DNA from: Thalassolituus sp006212115
GTDB lineage: Bacteria > Pseudomonadota > Gammaproteobacteria > Pseudomonadales > Oceanobacteraceae
NCBI RefSeq assembly: GCF_040372045.1
Contig: NZ_BAABWH010000001.1
DNA: 64,000 bases
Direction: 5' to 3' (one strand)
The notes under the pieces are model-generated. The model made no database searches. It was not told the DNA's origin and saw nothing but the letters and a program-made list of their open reading frames with translations. Both the position numbers and the translations under genes were made by a program. Below, piece after piece: positions 16,924 through 24,705 of the stretch (position 1 is its first letter; every line of letters starts with the position of its first letter).

Positions 16924-17098
16924 TATTATTTTTCTCACGACGTAAACGTTGCGTGTGCTCCCGCAGAAGTCGGCGTCGACTTCTGACGGGTTCGATAACA
17001 ACAGCAGCAATAACACATGCTGTCAGCCCATATGAAAGCCATACATAGAAACCGTGCTTGCCCATCGCGATAAACTCGCTAAAAGAGCTGAATTCCAT
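16907..17098 (-). CDS. ccmD: heme exporter protein CcmD
   Basis: Small single-span protein (63 aa) starting MEFSSFSEFIAMGKHGFYVW, the CcmD signature, followed by a membrane helix (LTACVIAAVVIEPVRSRR) and a basic cytoplasmic tail. Start chosen at 17098, whose ATG shares a base with the ccmC stop (TGATG); the upstream Met at 17125 lies inside ccmC. CcmD links CcmABC to CcmE and helps release holo-CcmE. Confidence 0.93.
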   Translation of the reverse strand: MEFSSFSEFIAMGKHGFYVWLSYGLTACVIAAVVIEPVRSRRRLLREHTQRLRREKNNNESKT

Positions 17099-17844
17099 CA
17101 GAACTCCAGTACCTTGCTTAACCATTGTCGCTTGCGTTCATGCCAAAGTATTTCGTTGCGGGTACGCAACACAATCATTAACAGCAGGAACACATAGGCT
17201 GTACCGATCATAATCAACAATGGCCACAGCATATCAGGATGCATTGAGGGTTTTTCGGTTAACTTCAGAGTCGCCGGCTGATGCAAGGTGTTCCACCACT
17301 CTACCGAGTATTTAATGATGGGAATATTCACCAACCCCACCAACGACAGAATGGCGCCCGCCCGATAACCAACGTCTGAAGACTCAATCGCCTGCTGCAG
17401 AGCCATGACACCGAAGTAGAGGAACAACAAAACCAACATGGATGTCAGGCGCGCGTCCCACATCCACCAGGTTCCCCAGGTCGGCTTTCCCCAGATTGCA
17501 CCTGTGACCAAGGCGATAAGGCAAAATGCCGCCCCCACCGGGGCAATGGCTCTGGCTATCCAGGCTGCCATTTTTCGTTGCCAGATAAGATACGCACCCC
17601 CAGAGACCGCCATCATAATGTAGGCGCTTTGGGCCACCAGTGCTGCGGGTACATGGATATAGATAATCCTGAAGCTGTTGCCTTGCTGGTAATCAGCGGG
17701 CGCAAATAACAGCCCCCATACCAGTCCGGTCAGCGCCCCTGCAATTGCCACGGCAGACAACCAGGTCACCCAGACAGAGGATTGTTGATAAAACCACTTT
17801 GGTGAGGCGAACCGGTTATAAAACTGAACGACTTGTTGCCACAT
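17098..17844 (-). CDS. ccmC: heme-handling protein CcmC
   Basis: 248-residue six-span membrane protein with the WWD motif WGTWWMWDARLTSMLVL (about 123-139) and conserved heme-ligand histidines in IYIHVPAAL (His64) and NTLHQP. It presents heme to CcmE. Lies 5 nt after the ccmB stop. Confidence 0.97.
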   Translation of the reverse strand: MWQQVVQFYNRFASPKWFYQQSSVWVTWLSAVAIAGALTGLVWGLLFAPADYQQGNSFRIIYIHVPAALVAQSAYIMMAVSGGAYLIWQRKMAAWIARAIAPVGAAFCLIALVTGAIWGKPTWGTWWMWDARLTSMLVLLFLYFGVMALQQAIESSDVGYRAGAILSLVGLVNIPIIKYSVEWWNTLHQPATLKLTEKPSMHPDMLWPLLIMIGTAYVFLLLMIVLRTRNEILWHERKRQWLSKVLEF

Positions 17845-17849
17845 AATCC

Positions 17850-18518
17850 CTACCGCAATCCGTTTAACTTAAGCGCCGCCGACGATGCCCACGGCGTTAA
17901 AGCCAGTGCCAACGAAAGCATCGCACCTAACATGGCAAGCTCACCCGTGTAGGGTAACCCCAGACTGGCTTGATATACCGCTCCAGCTGCAAAAATCAGT
18001 ACCGGAACATACAGCGGCAGTATCAGTAACGCCAGCAACAGGCTGCCTCCTCCGATTCCTGCTGTAAGCGCCGCCCCCACACCACCCAGCAAACTCAAGA
18101 CAGGTGTTCCCAGTGCGAGGCTCAGAAATAAGGCCAGATAGGCAGAGTCCGGTAAGTGCAACATCACTGCCAGCAAAGGAGACAACAGCGTTAACGGTAA
18201 ACCGCTGATGCACCAATGAAACAGCGCTTTGACCAGCGCCAAAGCATATAGAGGTTCTCCCGATGCGTGCCAGAGTTCAAGCGAGCCATCCTCCACATCG
18301 GCGCGATACAACATATCCAACGACAGCAGAGTCGCCAGCAATGCGGCAACCCAGACAACGCCCCCTGCGATTCGGGACAAGAAGTCCGGCTCAGGCGCGA
18401 CCGCTAGGGGAAATAACACGATAACCATCAGGAAGAACGCGAGTGGGTTCAGCCACTCTCCGGGATTACGTGCCGCAAGCACAGCATCCCGGCGGAGCGT
18501 CGCCAGCATCAGTTTCAT
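17850..18518 (-). CDS. ccmB: heme exporter membrane subunit CcmB
   Basis: Start chosen at MKLMLATLRRDA, 222 aa, because it overlaps the ccmA stop by 4 nt (ATGA) and matches the usual CcmB length; the longer frame reads back through ccmA. About six hydrophobic spans with the conserved RNPGEWLNPLAFF near the N-terminus. Forms the membrane part of the CcmABCD ABC complex. Confidence 0.94.
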   Translation of the reverse strand: MKLMLATLRRDAVLAARNPGEWLNPLAFFLMVIVLFPLAVAPEPDFLSRIAGGVVWVAALLATLLSLDMLYRADVEDGSLELWHASGEPLYALALVKALFHWCISGLPLTLLSPLLAVMLHLPDSAYLALFLSLALGTPVLSLLGGVGAALTAGIGGGSLLLALLILPLYVPVLIFAAGAVYQASLGLPYTGELAMLGAMLSLALALTPWASSAALKLNGLR

Positions 18519-19159
18519 ACGCCCCCTCCCAACACCAGCTCGGACTGAGTCGATACTTCTGTAAGGGCATGGTGGCTGGTAATAACGACAGCACCTCCCT
18601 GCCCGATATGATGGCTGATCTGCTGTTCCAGCCACCCTATTCCAGCATGATCCAGGGCGGTGAAAGGTTCATCAAGAATCCATAACGGAGCCTGACTGAT
18701 GACCAGGCGAGCCAGACCGACACGGCGCTGCTGACCGGCTGATAACTGAGCACAAGGGGTATGCTCATACCCTGCCAGAGACACGCTCTCCAGTGCTGCC
18801 TCAAGCGCTTCGTCGCCGGGCGACTCCAAAGCGCACAACCATCTCAGGTTCTCCATCGCTGTCAAAGGCTTCTTCACGGCAACGGTGTGTCCTTGATACA
18901 GTCGCTCCCGCGCATATTCCGGATAAACAGATTGGATCTCACGGCCTTTCCAATGTACTTCTCCAGAAAACTCCCGGTTTAGCCCCGCCAGAAGACGCAA
19001 CAGCGTCGTTTTTCCTGATCCGTTTGGCCCGACAACCTGAAGAAGCTCACCGCCTGTAATCTGAAACGCCAGACGCTCAAACAGCACTCTGTCGTCGCGT
19101 TCGCAAGTAATGTCATTCGCGGTCAAACACAGTGTTTGAGTCTTCGATGTTCCCGTCAT
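18515..19159 (-). CDS. ccmA: heme exporter ATP-binding protein CcmA
   Basis: ABC ATPase with Walker A GPNGSGKTT (44-52), signature LSAGQ (139-143), Walker B LWILDEP (159-165) and the switch histidine in VITSHH. At 214 aa it is the compact CcmA type. ATP hydrolysis releases holo-CcmE from CcmCD. First gene of the nine-gene operon; a candidate -10 box lies upstream at 19213-19218. Confidence 0.95.
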   Translation of the reverse strand: MTGTSKTQTLCLTANDITCERDDRVLFERLAFQITGGELLQVVGPNGSGKTTLLRLLAGLNREFSGEVHWKGREIQSVYPEYARERLYQGHTVAVKKPLTAMENLRWLCALESPGDEALEAALESVSLAGYEHTPCAQLSAGQQRRVGLARLVISQAPLWILDEPFTALDHAGIGWLEQQISHHIGQGGAVVITSHHALTEVSTQSELVLGGGV

Positions 19160-19212
19160 CCTTACCCCAATCGTTACCGCTACAGAGATTGTTCTGCACG
19201 GACTTTTTGCCC

Positions 19213-19218
19213 ATTATA
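19213..19218 (-). promoter_or_regulatory. candidate sigma-70 -10 box for the ccm operon
   Basis: On the minus strand this reads TATAAT, a perfect -10 hexamer, 54 nt before the ccmA ATG. No good TTGACA-like element is found 16-18 nt upstream, so an activator may be needed, or the match may be chance in this divergent region. Confidence 0.35.
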
Positions 19219-19263
19219 ACTAAACAGGCGCAGCGCAGAATGACCCAACGCTTCCTTAGCCTG

Positions 19264-19290
19264 TAAAGACCTGCGCTCAGAGGCCGATAG
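19264..19290 (+). promoter_or_regulatory. sigma-28 (FliA) type promoter for the fliK-like gene
   Basis: TAAA (19264-19267), 15 nt, then GCCGATAG (19283-19290): the -35 core is exact, spacing is exact and 7 of 8 -10 bases match the flagellar sigma-28 consensus TAAA-N15-GCCGATAA. The following gene is flagellar in type, which raises the odds that it is real. Its start point would fall about 1-3 nt before the ATG at 19299, giving a nearly leaderless message, which is odd. Confidence 0.6.
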
Positions 19291-19298
19291 ATAGTGAT

Positions 19299-21260
19299 AT
19301 GAAAACACCCGATCTCTCGCTGATTCAGTCTGCACTGCAGAAAGCCGCATCGACACAAGAAACGTCCTCATCAGGACGGCAACGCAACAGCACCGAATTT
19401 ACCGCTACCGTCACCGATGTACGCCCAGCGCCCCCCCAATCGTCAGATCGGAATCAGCAAGGTTCTGCAGACATTTCAACACGCTTTCTGGTGACTGTCT
19501 CAGACGGCAAAAATACGCTGACGCTTAATAGTGAGCAAAAACTGCCGGTCGGTGTATCTCTTCGACTTCAGAGCATCAACACTGAACCGCCACAAGTGAT
19601 TATAAAAGGCACTACCAGCACAAACGGCAACGCTGGTGTGGGCTTGCCCCCCGTGCCTTCGCCATCTCAACTCACGTCCAATGGAGTGACGCAATCTTTG
19701 CCAGAATCGTCTCTGGCCAATCAGTTACTTAGTGCGGCCGCGCGCCTGCAACAAACGGCTCAGGGACGGCTTGATAGCGTCAGCCCCGGTGTAACACTCC
19801 CAGCGTCAGTGAAGGCGCTGCTAATGTCCAGAGCGGGCATGATGCTCACTCATGCAACGGCAACAGACGGAAACCCTCGGAATCTTCAGGGCATTCAGTC
19901 TGTTACTACGACGCAGACAAACTCCAGCCAAGTAAACAATCAACAATCCACTGCCTCCCCGACTGCGCAGACAAGCACGAATACAGCGAGGTCAGGAGCG
20001 TTCAATCACTCCGCGACGACTCCAGATTATGCGGCTTTATTAAAGGCTCTGACCGGAGATCTTACTCGAGCAGTATCGCCGGGTAACAATCCCTCAGGCG
20101 GCGTCAACAGTGACCCAACTCTGTTGCAAGCAATTCAGACCTTTACCAATCGCCTGCCTGCAGCCTCGCAACTCGGCACTGCGGCTGGCGTACGTCAGGC
20201 CGTGCAGCATGCTCCTCTCCATCACGAGAGCTCAATGCTGCGTAATGCCGCGGGCGTTCAACAAACAAGCAATACGGGCTCTTCCGACTCGGTCGGTTCT
20301 GTGTTCAAGACATTGTGGGGACGCCTGGCTCCCTCATATCAGACTTCCCAAGGCTCGCAGGGTTCTCCACACTCAGGACAGGGAACCGGCTCACCGCCGC
20401 CGACACACTCAGCGGGAATGCAGTCGTCGCCTGCACTCAGCCTGCGGGAGGCCATGCAGACACTCGGCAAGCAGCTCTCAACACACAGCGTCGAGTCACC
20501 CCACGCCGCGCGATCAATACTGGAAGCGCAAGCTCTGCTGAATATTCTGGCTGTCGGCGCCGCCCCGGCAACCGCAACGGGAGAGGCAGGCTCGCTCGTT
20601 ACCACTGATAACCTCAAAGGGTTGATGCTTCTGTTGATGGGGCGACTGGGCGGTAACCTATCTGGTAGGGATAACAGCCTTGGTGGAAGTTCTAGCGCTC
20701 ACGCCCAGACCCAAGCCCAGACACACAACCAAGCCCAAGCCGCCGGAAACACATCAGCCAGAGCATTTTCAGGCCTCTCAAGTGATGATGGCCTGAGGCC
20801 TGAAACAATACGACTACTGCAGAACGCCCTTGCTCAGACAGAATCAGAACAAGTCAGGCTGATACAGACTCAGGATACCAGCCAGTTCCAAGTCCCCTTA
20901 CTATGGCGAGACATGACAGAACTGAGACAAGCACTACTGAGTGCAAAGAGAGACGATCACAGCGACGCCAATGGAAAAACCAGTGAGCGTAAGTCCCGAT
21001 GGCAGATCACCCTGCACTTTGACCTCAAGAAACTGGGACCACTGGATATAGAGCTCGACCTCTGCCCTCCTTCAGTCGCAGCCGTATTCTGGTCGGACAC
21101 ACCCGCCACCCTGAGTGAGCTGAATACAGCACTGCAGCCACTTCGGGAAACGCTGACCGCCCTGGGCGCAGAGGTGGGAGAACTGAAAGCAAGGCACGGG
21201 CGTAAGCCGCCGGGCGCACAGCCCGTCGTGCGTCACTCATTGGTGGATATACACACATGA
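19299..21260 (+). CDS. fliK: FliK-like flagellar hook-length control protein
   Basis: 653 residues. A long low-complexity Ser/Thr/Gln/Ala-rich N-terminal and central part (a ruler-like region) is followed by a compact C-terminal Flg_hook domain, about 555-640: RWQITLHFDLKKLGPLDIELD, then ELNTALQPLRETLTALG. FliK measures hook length and switches export specificity by contacting FlhB. No Shine-Dalgarno sequence is evident before the ATG. It overlaps the FlhB-like gene by 4 nt and stands alone beside the ccm operon rather than in a flagellar cluster, so it may be a paralogue with a related role. The C-terminal domain is confident, the exact role is not. Confidence 0.8.
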   Translation: MKTPDLSLIQSALQKAASTQETSSSGRQRNSTEFTATVTDVRPAPPQSSDRNQQGSADISTRFLVTVSDGKNTLTLNSEQKLPVGVSLRLQSINTEPPQVIIKGTTSTNGNAGVGLPPVPSPSQLTSNGVTQSLPESSLANQLLSAAARLQQTAQGRLDSVSPGVTLPASVKALLMSRAGMMLTHATATDGNPRNLQGIQSVTTTQTNSSQVNNQQSTASPTAQTSTNTARSGAFNHSATTPDYAALLKALTGDLTRAVSPGNNPSGGVNSDPTLLQAIQTFTNRLPAASQLGTAAGVRQAVQHAPLHHESSMLRNAAGVQQTSNTGSSDSVGSVFKTLWGRLAPSYQTSQGSQGSPHSGQGTGSPPPTHSAGMQSSPALSLREAMQTLGKQLSTHSVESPHAARSILEAQALLNILAVGAAPATATGEAGSLVTTDNLKGLMLLLMGRLGGNLSGRDNSLGGSSSAHAQTQAQTHNQAQAAGNTSARAFSGLSSDDGLRPETIRLLQNALAQTESEQVRLIQTQDTSQFQVPLLWRDMTELRQALLSAKRDDHSDANGKTSERKSRWQITLHFDLKKLGPLDIELDLCPPSVAAVFWSDTPATLSELNTALQPLRETLTALGAEVGELKARHGRKPPGAQPVVRHSLVDIHT

Positions 21261-21541
21261 CGATTCCAGAGCATCTGCTAAACGCCACCGAGGCCGTAGC
21301 GCTGTCCTACGATGGCAAAAGCGCCCCCCATGTCAGTGCCAGTGGAGAGGACGACCTGGCGCAGGCCATTATCTCACTGGCCATCGCGCATCAGGTACCT
21401 GTCTATGAAAATGCGGAACTGGTCACCTGGCTTGGCCAGCTGGATATTGGCGAAGAGATACCAGAGCAGCTGTATCAAGTTATTGCTGAAATTCTGGCAT
21501 TTGTCTATCGATTAGAGGGACGGGTTCCCGACCAAAGCTGA
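21257..21541 (+). CDS. FlhB C-terminal domain homologue (FlhX-like export switch protein, 94 aa)
   Basis: The whole protein matches the cytoplasmic C-terminal domain of FlhB: AVALSYDGKSAPHVSASGED, then AIAHQVPVYENAELVTWL and IGEEIPEQLYQVIAEILAFVY. It has no membrane part and lacks the autocleavage NPTH that precedes this segment in full FlhB, so it corresponds to the cleaved FlhB-CC fragment. Co-translated with the fliK-like gene (4-nt overlap), giving a FliK/FlhB-CC pair. Some flagellated bacteria carry such FlhX proteins, which can stand in for FlhB-CC. Confidence 0.88.
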   Translation: MTIPEHLLNATEAVALSYDGKSAPHVSASGEDDLAQAIISLAIAHQVPVYENAELVTWLGQLDIGEEIPEQLYQVIAEILAFVYRLEGRVPDQS

Positions 21542-22204
21542 TTAAACGGCGCCTTCGGCCTGATGTTCGAGCGAGGCCAACAACCAGTCAATATGCGTTT
21601 CCACCACATCATCCGGAATCAGATCGACACCAGACAATAGCTTTGGCAATGCCTTGTAGTAATAAGTATCGATCAGTCCGTGCAACGACGAAACAAAGAA
21701 CAGGGCCAACTGCTTTTGTCTCGCGACTGGCGTAGACGCAATCGCAGGGACGGCGTCTGCCAACATAGATAACAGGTGAGATTGCCACTCTTCAGCAAGA
21801 CGATCAACCTGCGACAACACGTCACGGTCAACGACTTCAGGGTCCGCTAATGTCATGCGCGGCGGCTGGAACATTAACTGATAATATCCCGGCACACGCT
21901 GGGCGAACTGAATAAGATGACCTGCGAAGTTGAACAGCGCAGAACGCGGCTCGAGGTGGAGACTCATCTGCTCATTGATGTCCTGAAACGCCATTTCAAA
22001 ACCCCGTCTGCGCGTATAAACAAACAAGGTTTCTTTATTCGGGAAGTAGTTGTATATGTTGCTAGCGGTCATACCGAGTTGCGCGGCCAGCTTACGCATC
22101 GAGAGATGGTGAAAGCCAACGTCTGCCATTACATGAGACGCACTATCCATAATACGCTCTCGTTGAGCCGCAATTTCTTCCGGTGTAAATGGCTTCTTAG
22201 GCAT
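21542..22204 (-). CDS. TetR family transcriptional regulator
   Basis: 220 residues. The N-terminal TetR HTH spans about 15-60 (IMDSASHVMADVGFHHLSMR, then AQLGMTASNIYNYFPNKETLF), with the canonical recognition-helix pattern. The C-terminal ligand domain (FNFAGHLIQFAQRVPGYYQL) is unspecific. Its stop abuts the flhX stop (convergent). An imperfect inverted repeat 20-37 nt upstream of its start is a candidate self-operator. Ligand and targets cannot be read from sequence. Confidence 0.9.
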   Translation of the reverse strand: MPKKPFTPEEIAAQRERIMDSASHVMADVGFHHLSMRKLAAQLGMTASNIYNYFPNKETLFVYTRRRGFEMAFQDINEQMSLHLEPRSALFNFAGHLIQFAQRVPGYYQLMFQPPRMTLADPEVVDRDVLSQVDRLAEEWQSHLLSMLADAVPAIASTPVARQKQLALFFVSSLHGLIDTYYYKALPKLLSGVDLIPDDVVETHIDWLLASLEHQAEGAV

Positions 22205-22223
22205 AACTCACCCCATATGCTCC

Positions 22224-22241
22224 AATCATGTACGCATGGTT
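22224..22241. promoter_or_regulatory. candidate TetR operator
   Basis: Imperfect inverted repeat AATCATG - 4 nt - CATGGTT (6 of 7 positions pair), just upstream of the TetR start. The half-site CATGTAC found here at 22227 recurs at 22263-22269 within the palindrome ATGTACAT (22264-22271). Position and symmetry fit autoregulation; unproven. Confidence 0.4.
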
Positions 22242-22522
22242 ATTAGTATTTTCGCTGCACAGCATGTACATCAGGCAGTCTTCTCTGTACCGCCTCAGAA
22301 GGCGACTATAAAACGATCAATCACCCGTAAAATCAAGGCCATTCGAGGCCTATATTCATCAATACCGGTCATATTAGTCGACTTACATGCCGATCAGGGG
22401 CGACTCTGTATATTTTATTGACCTGACGCAAGTGGCTACATCGCCTTAGCCCGTTTAATAGACAGACGCCGTACGCACTGCTGATGGTCGTAACACTTGG
22501 TTGTCGCAGCGCCTTTTTATCA

Positions 22523-22550
22523 CAGCAGTTTGTTATCTCAGCAGTCTGTT
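22523..22550 (+). promoter_or_regulatory. tandem 12-nt direct repeat and palindrome upstream of hemN
   Basis: CAGCAGTTTGTT (22523-22534) and CAGCAGTCTGTT (22539-22550) differ at one base and have a 16-nt period. A perfect palindrome TTCAC-T-GTGAA follows at 22566-22576, 32 nt before the hemN ATG. These may be regulator sites; no known family consensus is clearly matched. Confidence 0.35.
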
Positions 22551-22608
22551 CAACAAACATTCACTTTCACTGTGAACTCTTTGATTATTCAATAAACGGG
22601 CCAGATAT

Positions 22609-24006
22609 ATGTCATCGTCCATTCAGTGGGACCCACTTCTGATCCAGCGTTACGATCAAGCTGGACCACGCTATACCTCATACCCCACTGCTATGGAATT
22701 AAGCCCAACGGTGGACCACGCTCTTGAGCAGCGGTTATTGAAAACGCCGGGTGAAAAACCACTATCGCTGTATATCCACATCCCATTCTGCCGGGAGCTT
22801 TGTTATTACTGTGGATGCAATAAGATAGTGACACATAGTAACGAACGCGCCGCGACTTATGTGGCCAACCTTTACCGTGAGATCGAGTTAAAAGCGGCAA
22901 TGCTTGCCCCTGAGGGAACAGCGACTCCGAAAGTGGTTGAGCAGATTCACTTGGGGGGAGGTACTCCGACCTTTTTGTCAGATGCTCAGCTGTACGATCT
23001 GATAACGACACTCAGGCGCTATTTCCGACTCTCTGAACTCTCAACACGCGACTTCTCCATCGAGATTGATCCCCGCAGTCTCCGGGAGAACACCTTGAAG
23101 GTTCTGCGCGAGGCTGGCTTCAACCGATTGAGCTTCGGTATTCAGGACATGGATATACGTGTACAAACCGCCATTAATCGAATTCAGCCCGCATCACTGA
23201 TAGAAAAGGTCATGCGCGAGAGTCGCCAACTGGGGTTCCGCGCAATTAATCTCGATTTGATTTACGGCCTGCCAAATCAAACTCTGGATTCATTTGCAGC
23301 TACCCTACAGCAGACCATAGCGCTACGCCCAGAACGCATCTCTGTCTTTAACTATGCTCACCTACCAAACCGCTTTCGTTCCCAACGCCGCATCGACCAA
23401 GGTAGCCTACCTGACGCTCAGGAAAAACTGGCGTTAATCGGACTCGCGATCCACCAACTCACCGAAGCCGGCTACGACTACATAGGGATGGATCACTTCG
23501 CCCTGCCTGAGGATGCTTTGTCGCAGGCCCAGAAACACGGCCGATTGCATCGCAACTTTCAGGGATACACCACGCATGGCGACTGCGACCTGATTGGATT
23601 TGGGGTTTCTTCGATCAGTCAGATAGGTAACTCAGTATTTCAGAACACCACCGACATCAGACGCTGGCAGAGCGCGATAATGCGTGGCGATCTGGCGACA
23701 ACGCGCCAATGCGTAGCAACCGGAGATGATCAACTTCGACGCGAAGTCATCATGGGCCTGCTGTGCCATCAGAATATTGCTTTTGAGGATCTGGATCGAA
23801 AGTTTCAAATCGACAGTCGTCTCTATTTCCGCTCCGAACTCGAAAGCCTGCTCCCTATGGCACAAGATGGACTAGTCGATATCAGCGCAGAGAAGATCAC
23901 GATAACCGAGACCGGCCGGGTATTAGCCAGGCAGATATGCATGGTATTCGACAAATACCGGAATCAGGCTAAATCGAGCACGGCAGACTTCTCACGCGCT
24001 ATTTAA
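22609..24006 (+). CDS. hemN: oxygen-independent coproporphyrinogen III oxidase HemN
   Basis: Radical SAM enzyme converting coproporphyrinogen III to protoporphyrinogen IX without oxygen. The [4Fe-4S] motif CRELCYYCGC gives Cys61, Cys65 and Cys68, plus the HemN-specific Cys70; GGGTPTF is the SAM-binding loop. RYTSYPTA near the N-terminus and the C-terminal HemN domain (FEDLDRKFQIDSRLYF) are also diagnostic of true HemN rather than HemW. At 465 aa the length is typical. It supplies heme in the same window as the ccm operon. Its stop overlaps the stop of the convergent downstream gene. Confidence 0.96.
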   Translation: MSSSIQWDPLLIQRYDQAGPRYTSYPTAMELSPTVDHALEQRLLKTPGEKPLSLYIHIPFCRELCYYCGCNKIVTHSNERAATYVANLYREIELKAAMLAPEGTATPKVVEQIHLGGGTPTFLSDAQLYDLITTLRRYFRLSELSTRDFSIEIDPRSLRENTLKVLREAGFNRLSFGIQDMDIRVQTAINRIQPASLIEKVMRESRQLGFRAINLDLIYGLPNQTLDSFAATLQQTIALRPERISVFNYAHLPNRFRSQRRIDQGSLPDAQEKLALIGLAIHQLTEAGYDYIGMDHFALPEDALSQAQKHGRLHRNFQGYTTHGDCDLIGFGVSSISQIGNSVFQNTTDIRRWQSAIMRGDLATTRQCVATGDDQLRREVIMGLLCHQNIAFEDLDRKFQIDSRLYFRSELESLLPMAQDGLVDISAEKITITETGRVLARQICMVFDKYRNQAKSSTADFSRAI

Positions 24007-24572
24007 GGCGTGTCTGGCTGCCACAGTTGCCAGTGGTAATTACGGTACACCAGATAGACCGTCGCCTCGAAGGGCTTGTCACGAGACTCCAGTGCGCGTC
24101 GGATTCTCCGCGCCTTCTTCATTTCAGGCTGCGACGTCCAATCTGCCAGCTGGTCGGCGTACCAGCGCAGGTGTATTTCTACAAACCACTCCCCGTCACG
24201 CTCAATCGGATCGGTCATAGTAAGGATAGAATGCAGGCGACGACGACCGTATGCGGTCCCTTCCGAAACGCCCCCCTGCCAATCATACAACCAACTGAGA
24301 ACCACCCGCTTCCGCCCATTGCCGATAGGTTCGGTCGTAATTTGTCGCTCACGGGTCACCATACCGTCCTCGTACAGTGCTGACAGATAACTGGCCTCAG
24401 CGCTCTTGTCTGTCTGCAATACGGCCAATGGCAATTCGGCAGGTTTCCAATATAACCATTGCCCAGCGTAATCACGATTCAGAACCTCTACAGCCGCATC
24501 CTGGTTAATGTAGGGCACAGCGTGAGAAAGACCGCTCAAAAACAATAAAAATATCTGTAACAAAGGTTTCAT
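24003..24572 (-). CDS. uncharacterised exported protein (189 aa)
   Basis: Start chosen at Met MKPLLQIFLLFLSGLSHA because GGAGGT lies about 6 nt upstream and it yields a clean signal peptide cleaved after SHA; the longer frame to 24638 runs into the divergent promoter. The mature protein is Trp/Tyr rich (QWLYWKPAEL, LSWLYDWQGG, YRNYHWQLWQPDTP) with no cysteine pair or known motif that I recognise. Convergent with hemN, with overlapping stops, and divergent from the OlsB-like gene. Probably periplasmic; function unknown. Confidence 0.75.
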   Translation of the reverse strand: MKPLLQIFLLFLSGLSHAVPYINQDAAVEVLNRDYAGQWLYWKPAELPLAVLQTDKSAEASYLSALYEDGMVTRERQITTEPIGNGRKRVVLSWLYDWQGGVSEGTAYGRRRLHSILTMTDPIERDGEWFVEIHLRWYADQLADWTSQPEMKKARRIRRALESRDKPFEATVYLVYRNYHWQLWQPDTP

Positions 24573-24642
24573 AATTACCTCCATGCACTTAGGATAGCCG
24601 CTCTCCGGCGTTTGGGTGCGAAAGCCCCAATCAAGCATGGAA

Positions 24643-24676
24643 ATGTCATCCCATTGTCACAGAACTGTTATAAATT
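24643..24676 (+). promoter_or_regulatory. Pho-box-like promoter of the OlsB-like gene
   Basis: ATGTCATCCCATTGTCAC (24643-24660) has the Pho-box design of two TGTCA units 11 nt apart, and a third unit TGTTAT follows 11 nt later (24666). TAAATT (24671-24676) stands exactly 10 nt after the two-unit box, the spacing of PhoB-activated -10 boxes such as phoA. PhoB control under phosphate limitation is inferred. The box lies inside the longer open frame, which also supports the later start codon. Confidence 0.55.
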
Positions 24677-24705
24677 CCGGCGTGAAACGAGATTCAGGAA
24701 AGCAC

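Larger units (their letters stand above)
22205..22608. other. 404-nt divergent intergenic region tetR / hemN
   Basis: No convincing gene: the two 61-63 codon frames here have no ribosome site or recognisable content. The region holds an imperfect inverted repeat near tetR (22224-22241), two copies of a 12-nt direct repeat (22523-22550), an 11-nt palindrome (22566-22576) and a weak FNR-like site (22418-22431), suggesting hemN is under several controls. Confidence 0.5.

Noticed and set aside
16923..17016. Longer CcmE start
   Set aside because: Would read through the ccmD gene and add an atypical N-terminus; the Met at 16923 gives a standard CcmE.
22236..22560. Two short open frames (61 and 63 codons) in the tetR-hemN gap
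   Set aside because: No ribosome site, no recognisable sequence and overlap with likely regulatory repeats.
22581..22592. TTGATTATTCAA resembling an FNR box just before hemN
   Set aside because: Half-sites TTGA and TCAA are only 4 nt apart; the FNR/Anr site needs 6 nt between these halves.
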